In this document: in pieces, positions 6,689-11,338 of the stretch | How positions within the stretch are numbered: position 1 is the first letter of the stretch | Layout: each line of letters opens with the position of its first letter | From: Lachnospiraceae bacterium | GTDB lineage: Bacteria > Bacillota > Clostridia > Lachnospirales > Lachnospiraceae | Reading direction: 5' to 3' | Assembly: GCA_014804185.1 (NCBI GenBank) | Contig: JAAVAG010000189.1 | Coordinates: forward strand, 1 to 11,338 | DNA: 11,338 nt | Position numbers and translations under genes: made by a program | The notes under the pieces: model-generated | Told to the model about the DNA's origin: nothing | The model's database searches: none | Seen by the model: only the letters and a program-made list of their open reading frames with translations

Positions 6689-7267
6689 ATGAAGACAAAG
6701 AGAGAAAAACTGATCCGGCTGTTTTGCAGTACACTGTATATCAGCGCGTTCACTTTTGGAGGCGGTTTTGTCATTATCACCTTTATGAAAAAGAAGTTCG
6801 TGGACGGACTGCACTGGATTGACGAGGAGGAGATGCTGGATCTGGCCGCGCTGGCACAGGCATCTCCGGGAGCGATTGCGGTCAATGCGGCGATTTTGGT
6901 GGGATGGAAAACAGCGGGCTTTGCGGGGATGCTGACGGCGGTGCTTGGAACGATTCTGCCGCCGATGGTTATTTTGACGGTTATTTCTTTCTTTTATGCC
7001 GCGTTCGCGGCAAATACATATGTGGCGTATACACTGAAAGGGATGCAGGCCGGCGTAGCGGCAGTGATTCTGGATGTGGTGTGCGGGCTGGGAAAAAATG
7101 TGATAAAGCAGCGAAAGATTGTGCACCTGTTGATCATGACAGGTGCCTTTGCCGCTGCTTTTTGCTTTGGAGTAAATGTGATCTATATTGTTATTGCGGC
7201 AGCGCTTGCAGGTATTGTATTGGAGGTATATGACCGCCGGAGAGGAGGCAGCCATGATTTATCTTAA
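6689..7267 (+). CDS. Chromate-transporter family (CHR) protein, first half-size subunit
   Basis: A 192-residue multi-spanning membrane protein of the CHR family (ChrA-like, short-chain type). Family features are FTFGGGF at residues 21-27, SPGAIAVN at 59-66 (the PGP-containing loop, here PGA) and the hydrophobic spans that follow. Long ChrA proteins fuse two such halves; here they are separate genes, and this one overlaps the second by 14 bases. The two products probably assemble in the membrane. The family exports chromate in aerobic bacteria, but many anaerobe members are untested. Chromate is an unlikely natural substrate for a gut-type anaerobe, so sulfate or another oxyanion is possible. 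It starts 18 bases after the SH3 gene with no terminator between. I give no gene symbol because the substrate is not established. Confidence 0.85.
   Translation: MKTKREKLIRLFCSTLYISAFTFGGGFVIITFMKKKFVDGLHWIDEEEMLDLAALAQASPGAIAVNAAILVGWKTAGFAGMLTAVLGTILPPMVILTVISFFYAAFAANTYVAYTLKGMQAGVAAVILDVVCGLGKNVIKQRKIVHLLIMTGAFAAAFCFGVNVIYIVIAAALAGIVLEVYDRRRGGSHDLS
7243..7248 (+). promoter_or_regulatory. Ribosome binding site fixing the second CHR start at 7254
   Basis: A perfect AGGAGG lies five bases before the ATG at 7254, inside the end of the preceding gene. In-frame ATGs at 7188 and 7230 have no such site and would add residues that do not resemble the family's MIYLKLFLSF-type start. Confidence 0.85.
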
Positions 7268-7832
7268 GCTGTTTCTGAGTTTTCTGCAGGTGGGATTATT
7301 CAGTATCGGCGGAGGATATGCGGCCATGCCGTTGATTCAGAGTCAGGTGGTTGATCAATATGGGTGGCTGACGATGAATGAATTTACGGATCTGATCACC
7401 ATAGCCGAGATGACGCCGGGGCCGATTGCAGTCAATTCGGCTACTTTTGTGGGAATACGCATTGCGGGGGTTCCGGGTGCATTGGCTGCCACGCTTGGAT
7501 GCATTCTGCCGTCCATGGTGATTGTATCCATTCTGGCCTTTATCTACTATCGGTATCAGAAACTTTCGGCTCTGCAGAGTGTTCTGCAGAGCCTGCGGCC
7601 CGCAGTGGTAGCCCTGATTGCCTCCGCAGGCCTGTCCGTCCTGCAGACAGTTGTCTTTCAGGGGGAAGCGCCTGCCATTCAAAACATCAACTGGGCGGGG
7701 CTGATGATCTTTGCCGCTGCTTTCTATCTGATCAGAAAGCGGAATTGGAACCCCATACTTGTCATGGGACTGTGCGGAGTCTCCGGGCTGGCCGTGAGCC
7801 TGATTTTGGATGGTGTGGAGAAAATGTTGTGA
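7254..7832 (+). CDS. Chromate-transporter family (CHR) protein, second half-size subunit
   Basis: This second CHR half is also 192 residues and begins inside the last 14 bases of the first, which suggests coupled translation in equal amounts. Residues 16-21 (FSIGGG) and 54-61 (TPGPIAVN, continuing into NSATFVG) are the classical family motifs, closer to consensus than in the partner. Several hydrophobic spans follow, including about 75-98 (LAATLGCILP region) and 114-135. The pair therefore looks like an intact split ChrA-type permease rather than a frameshifted long gene: each half has its own start, ribosome binding site and stop. The substrate is unknown. The transcript may end in the gap after it, where a new promoter for the DUF362 gene appears. 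Confidence 0.87.
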   Translation: MIYLKLFLSFLQVGLFSIGGGYAAMPLIQSQVVDQYGWLTMNEFTDLITIAEMTPGPIAVNSATFVGIRIAGVPGALAATLGCILPSMVIVSILAFIYYRYQKLSALQSVLQSLRPAVVALIASAGLSVLQTVVFQGEAPAIQNINWAGLMIFAAAFYLIRKRNWNPILVMGLCGVSGLAVSLILDGVEKML

Positions 7833-7848
7833 TGGTCGGAGATAATGA

Positions 7849-7877
7849 TTGCCATTGCCCCGGCACCGGGGTATAAT
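7849..7877 (+). promoter_or_regulatory. Strong sigma-A type promoter for the DUF362 gene
   Basis: TTGCCA (7849-7854; 5 of 6 to TTGACA) and a perfect TATAAT (7872-7877) are spaced by exactly 17 bases. Transcription should start near 7884, giving a leader of about 20 bases that contains AGGAGG at 7891-7896. This is the best promoter in the window and separates the DUF362 gene from the genes upstream. Confidence 0.75.
7858..7871. promoter_or_regulatory. Inverted repeat filling the promoter spacer (candidate operator)
   Basis: CCCCGG-CA-CCGGGG is a perfect palindrome with six-base arms. It occupies the last 14 of the 17 spacer bases, directly against the -10 element. That position suits a repressor or DNA-distorting activator. 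As RNA it could form a short hairpin ending the upstream transcript, but it has no T-run and a very tight loop, so the operator reading is preferred. No regulator gene is adjacent. Confidence 0.45.
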
Positions 7878-7903
7878 GACGGAAACAAGAAGGAGGAAAT
7901 CAA

Positions 7904-8914
7904 ATGTCGGATCAGAAACCTGTGCCCGGGAAGGGCGGAGACCAATATATTCCTTATGCGCAGCGCACAGGGAAAGAAGCAGTGGTTTATTTTACAAGAG
8001 ATCTCTCGGCGGAGGGACTTCGCAGAATATTTGCCCGCGTAAAAGAAAACATGACAGGGAAAGTGGGAATCAAACTGCATACGGGGGAGCCTCATGGTCC
8101 CAACATTATACCACGTCAGTGGGTGAAAGAACTTATCAAAAATGATCTGCAGGGCGCTGCTGTCCTTGAAACCAACACGTATTATGAGGGAGGACGGTAT
8201 ACGACTGAGCAGCACAGAAAGACTTTGGAGACAAACGGATGGACTTTCTGCCCGGTGGACATTATGGACGCCGAGGGGACAACAACACTTCCTGTAAACG
8301 GCGGAAAATGGTTTACGGAAATGTATATGGGAAAGAATATACGGGACTATGATTCTCTGTTTGTGTTGACGCATTTTAAGGGACATACCATGGGTGGTTT
8401 CGGCGGATCTGACAAGAATATTGGCATTGGATGTGCGGATGGCAGAATCGGAAAGGGCATGATTCATTCCAAACCTGGATCGGATGATATGTGGGATGTC
8501 TCCGGCGAAGAGTTTATGGAGCGGATGACGGAGTCCGCCAAAGCGGTAACGGATTATTTTGGAGAGCACATCAGTTTTGTGAATGTGCTGCGCAATATGT
8601 CTGTTTCCTGCGACTGTGAGGGCATCGGGGCAGAGCCTGTTGTGACGCCCAATATCGGCATTGTCGCTTCCGTGGATATTCTGGCGGTGGATCAGGCCTC
8701 GGTGGATCTGGTTTATGCCCTGGAAGAAAAAGACAGAAAAGCTCTGGTGGAGCGGATGGAGTCCCGTCACGGCCTGAGACAACTCAGTTATATGAAAGAA
8801 CTCTGTATGGGCAACGACAGATACCGCCTGATTGATATCGACCATGATGATCAGGAGATCCTGCCGCGGGAAGCAGTAAAGGGTGTGGTTCCATTTACAG
8901 GATCCACTGTGTGA
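7904..8914 (+). CDS. DUF362 domain protein without a ferredoxin module
   Basis: A 336-residue protein of the DUF362 family, of unknown biochemical function. Recognisable segments are KLHTGEPHGPN (residues 58-68), HFKGHTMGGFGGSDKNIGIG (157-176), the Cys-x-Cys CDCEG (236-240) and GIVASVDILAVDQASVDLV (252-270), the last being the family's most characteristic region. Many relatives carry a 4Fe-4S ferredoxin domain; no CxxCxxC cluster is present here, so this is the stand-alone form. Only five Cys are visible (116, 177, 236, 238, 301). No signal peptide or membrane helix is seen, so it should be cytoplasmic. Start ATG 7904 has AGGAGG seven bases upstream and its own promoter. The alpha-mannosidase follows 40 bases later with no terminator, so the two may be co-transcribed. 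Family call is fairly secure, role unknown. Confidence 0.85.
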   Translation: MSDQKPVPGKGGDQYIPYAQRTGKEAVVYFTRDLSAEGLRRIFARVKENMTGKVGIKLHTGEPHGPNIIPRQWVKELIKNDLQGAAVLETNTYYEGGRYTTEQHRKTLETNGWTFCPVDIMDAEGTTTLPVNGGKWFTEMYMGKNIRDYDSLFVLTHFKGHTMGGFGGSDKNIGIGCADGRIGKGMIHSKPGSDDMWDVSGEEFMERMTESAKAVTDYFGEHISFVNVLRNMSVSCDCEGIGAEPVVTPNIGIVASVDILAVDQASVDLVYALEEKDRKALVERMESRHGLRQLSYMKELCMGNDRYRLIDIDHDDQEILPREAVKGVVPFTGSTV

Positions 8915-8954
8915 TTTTTGGATATAAACGGCGAGTAAGGGAGAAAGAGAAGAG

Positions 8955-11338
8955 ATGTATACGGAAAAGCAGCTTGAGAGAATGTACGGCAAACTGAAAA
9001 GGCTGGAGGCGATGCTGGAGCCAAAACTATTTATCACCGTGGACGCCGTGCCCATGAAGGCGTTTCAGACAGACGGAAGCCATCATGATGTGCCGGAGAG
9101 TGATTGCTTTATGCCCTGTGAGGACGGAACTGTTTTTGAGGGGGAAGGAATCTACTGCTGGTTTAGGGGGACATATGTTGTCCCGGAGGAACTTGCGGGA
9201 AAGACACTGTTTGTCTATCCGAAAATCCGCGGCTATGAGGGGATGCTCTGGGTGGACGGGAAACCTTACGGCAACTTTGCCTCTAAAAGGATTGTAAACA
9301 GTCACGGCAATCACTACTGTGATATGCTGCGCCAGGAAGTGCAGGCGGGAGAGACTATTGACATTGCGTTTGAGTATTATGCAAATCATTACATAAAGGG
9401 AACGCAGCCGTTTTTGGTGGAGGCACAGAGGTTCTTTCGGATTGAGTATCATCCGGTGGACATCTGCCTGAGGGACGAGGAAATTGCAGCGTTTTACTTT
9501 GACCTGAGAATTGCAAACCAGATGATGCAGGCACTGGAGCCGAAGAGTTTCCGCAGAGCGGCTTTTGCACGGGCACTGCTTGAGATTCACTCCTTTATTT
9601 CCTACGATTTTGAAAATGAGGAGCCGGAGATCTTCCGTGAGCAGATCCGCCGCGCGGATGCAATATTGAAAAAGGTGTTGAAAGAGAAAAATGCTTCCTC
9701 TGCTCCCTACGCGGGACTGATCGGCCACAGTCATATGGATACGGCCTGGCTCTGGCATAGAGGGGAGACCGAGAAAAAGTGTGCCAGAACTTATGCCAAT
9801 CAGATGAATCTGATGGATCAGTACCCGGATTATACGTTTATACAGAGCTCCGCTTATCACGGAGATATTATCAAGAGGATGTATCCTGCGCTGTTTGAGG
9901 ATATCAAAAAGCGTGTGGCGGAGGGACGCTACGAGCCCAACGGCGGCGTCTGGATCGAGTGCGACTGCAATATTCCGTCCGGCGAGTATATGATCCGCCA
10001 GTTTTTATGGGGACAGCGGTTCACCCGGGAGAACTTTGATTTTACTTCCGACGCTTTCTGGCTGCCGGATACTTTTGGATACAGCGCTTCCCTTCCGCAG
10101 ATCATGCAGGGATGCGGGGTGAAATACTTCCTGACCACAAAGATGTCCTGGAACGATACCAATGTGTTCCCTTATGATTCATTTTACTGGAAAGGGATCG
10201 ACGGATCGAAAGTGCTGGTACATTTTAACCGCACGCATGTATGGCCAGATCCGCTCACATTCAGGGAAAATCTGTTGGAGACGGGAGACAACACCATAAA
10301 AGAGCGGGCTGTTTCCGATATGCGGCTGATTTCCTACGGATTCGGCGACGGGGGCGGCGGCCCGGAATTCGGCATGATCGAGATGGCGGAGCGTCTGAAA
10401 GATGTGGAGGGAATGCCCAGGACATCCCATACCACGGTGAGCAGGTTTATGCAGGAACTGGAAAAAAATCTGACGGATCCTTCCGTGTATAACGGAGAAC
10501 TTTATCTGGAACTGCACAGGGGGACGCTGACCAATCAGCATGTGATCAAGCGGAATAACAGAAAGGCTGAGTTTGCCCTCCGCGATCTGGAATATATAAC
10601 GGTGCGGGATGCGGTAAGCCGCGGGGAGGAAGCCTCAGGGGAGCAGATCGCTCCTCTGATGAATGAGATGCTGGTCAATCAGTTCCATGATATTCTGCCG
10701 GGTACCTGTATTCCCCGCGCCCATGACGAGGCCATCAGTGCGGTGTCCCATATCATAGAGACGGCAAAGGGTATGACGGTAAAATTGATGGAGGCGCAGG
10801 CGAAAGAGACAGAAACCAAATCTGTCACGGCAGTCAATACGCTTTCCTTTGCCCGCAGCGATGTGCTCTATCTGCCCTTTGAGGGGCAGTATGTAAGCGG
10901 CTGCAGACAGCAGGTGGTGAAAGATATGGACGGCAGGCAGAAGCTGGCGGTTATGGGAGTGACCATTCCGGCGTTCGGTAGCACAGTGCTCTCCATGACG
11001 GATGAATATACGGAGGAGGAATCCGTATTTTCTCTGTACCGGGAGGAGAGTGGAAAAGAGGTTCTGGAGACGCCCGTTGTGACGGTGACATTTAATGAGA
11101 AAGGGTATCTGGAATCCTTTGTGGATAAGCGCAACGGCAGGCAGCTGCGGGGAGAGGGGTATGCCCTGAATACATTCCTCATGGCCGAGGAGGTGTCTCT
11201 TGGATGGGACAACTGGGACGTGGATGCGGATTATGAGTGCAAGCTGCGCGACAGCGCACAGCTTCTGTCCAGAGAGGTGGCCGCCGACGGACCGGTGGAA
11301 TTCAGGATCCGCAGCCGCTACCGCCTGAGTGCGAAATC
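8955..11338 (+). CDS. GH38 alpha-mannosidase, 3' end outside window
   Basis: About 794 residues are visible and the frame runs open past the window end; full-length relatives are about 1000 residues, so only the C-terminal beta domain is likely missing. It should hydrolyse alpha-linked mannose from oligosaccharides using one metal ion. Residues 1 to about 250 are the N-terminal beta/helical domain. The GH38 catalytic barrel begins at GHSHMDTAWLW, with His260 and Asp262 as metal ligands. The nucleophile is Asp372 in WLPDTFGYSASLPQI, and a further metal ligand is His578 in NQFHDILPGT. GFGDGGGGPEFG is another conserved loop. Ligand roles are assigned by analogy with Golgi mannosidase II. There is no signal peptide, so it is probably cytoplasmic and acts on imported manno-oligosaccharides. 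Start ATG 8955 follows AAGGGAG at 8937-8943, somewhat distant at 11 bases. Confidence 0.93.
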   Translation, partial: MYTEKQLERMYGKLKRLEAMLEPKLFITVDAVPMKAFQTDGSHHDVPESDCFMPCEDGTVFEGEGIYCWFRGTYVVPEELAGKTLFVYPKIRGYEGMLWVDGKPYGNFASKRIVNSHGNHYCDMLRQEVQAGETIDIAFEYYANHYIKGTQPFLVEAQRFFRIEYHPVDICLRDEEIAAFYFDLRIANQMMQALEPKSFRRAAFARALLEIHSFISYDFENEEPEIFREQIRRADAILKKVLKEKNASSAPYAGLIGHSHMDTAWLWHRGETEKKCARTYANQMNLMDQYPDYTFIQSSAYHGDIIKRMYPALFEDIKKRVAEGRYEPNGGVWIECDCNIPSGEYMIRQFLWGQRFTRENFDFTSDAFWLPDTFGYSASLPQIMQGCGVKYFLTTKMSWNDTNVFPYDSFYWKGIDGSKVLVHFNRTHVWPDPLTFRENLLETGDNTIKERAVSDMRLISYGFGDGGGGPEFGMIEMAERLKDVEGMPRTSHTTVSRFMQELEKNLTDPSVYNGELYLELHRGTLTNQHVIKRNNRKAEFALRDLEYITVRDAVSRGEEASGEQIAPLMNEMLVNQFHDILPGTCIPRAHDEAISAVSHIIETAKGMTVKLMEAQAKETETKSVTAVNTLSFARSDVLYLPFEGQYVSGCRQQVVKDMDGRQKLAVMGVTIPAFGSTVLSMTDEYTEEESVFSLYREESGKEVLETPVVTVTFNEKGYLESFVDKRNGRQLRGEGYALNTFLMAEEVSLGWDNWDVDADYECKLRDSAQLLSREVAADGPVEFRIRSRYRLSAK

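Noticed and set aside
6143..7255. 370-residue open frame on the minus strand across the repeat tail and first CHR gene
   Set aside because: It is antisense to two well-supported genes, its product is low complexity over the repeat (ALTGGCGTL-type units) and resembles no protein I know. The GC-rich 27-bp repeat keeps extra frames open by composition.
7858..7871. GC palindrome as a Rho-independent terminator for the CHR genes
   Set aside because: There is no T-run after it (the next bases are TATAATGAC) and the loop would be only two to four bases. Its position inside a promoter spacer is better explained as a regulatory site.
8894..8928. TTTACA and TATAAA before the alpha-mannosidase as a promoter
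   Set aside because: Each element is 5 of 6 but the spacing is 23 bases, too long for a sigma-A promoter, and no proper extended -10 is present.
7724..9055. 443-residue minus-strand open frame across the DUF362 gene
   Set aside because: It is antisense to a gene with its own promoter, ribosome binding site and clear family motifs, and its translation has no recognisable domain.

Overview
The window reads as a chromosomal segment of an anaerobic Firmicute, most likely Clostridia of the Lachnospiraceae type. The reasons are moderately GC-rich coding sequence, strong AGGAGG ribosome binding sites, a purE-purM-purN-purD cluster whose proteins carry sequence variants I associate with that group, paired half-size chromate-family transporters, and a cytoplasmic GH38 alpha-mannosidase. 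The taxonomic call is inference from protein character, not from a marker gene. All ten genes lie on the + strand with short or no gaps, and I see no convincing Rho-independent terminator (hairpin plus T-run) anywhere. No RNA gene, insertion sequence, CRISPR array, attachment site or origin was found, and no stretch of more than 300 bases lacks a gene.

Bases 2-970 hold the 3' part of a family M29 metallo-aminopeptidase that begins before the window. Bases 1042-4562 hold four de novo purine genes. In pathway terms PurD makes glycinamide ribonucleotide, PurN formylates it, PurM closes the imidazole ring to AIR, and PurE carries the carboxylation step to CAIR. The genes are tightly packed; purM and purN overlap by 7 bases. 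purK, purF, purL, purC, purB and purH are not in the window.

Bases 4597-6670 hold two less familiar genes. The first is a small cytoplasmic protein with two CxxC zinc ribbons flanking a helix-turn-helix, resembling the YvyF-like flagellar-operon family. The second is a membrane protein with two exported bacterial SH3 domains, one transmembrane helix, and a cytoplasmic tail built on a 27-bp tandem repeat encoding QGQRPASSG. This pair is the least understood part of the window.

Bases 6689-7832 encode two 192-residue chromate-transporter-family (CHR) halves that overlap by 14 bases and probably form a heteromeric permease. A near-consensus sigma-A promoter with a perfect inverted repeat inside its spacer follows (7849-7877). 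It should drive a DUF362 protein (7904-8914) and possibly the downstream alpha-mannosidase (8955 to the window end, truncated at its 3' end).

Most of the content is ordinary housekeeping and catabolic machinery. I did not find a clearly new biological system. The best leads are the SH3/transmembrane/repeat-tail protein with its zinc-ribbon neighbour, and the promoter-embedded palindrome before the DUF362 gene.
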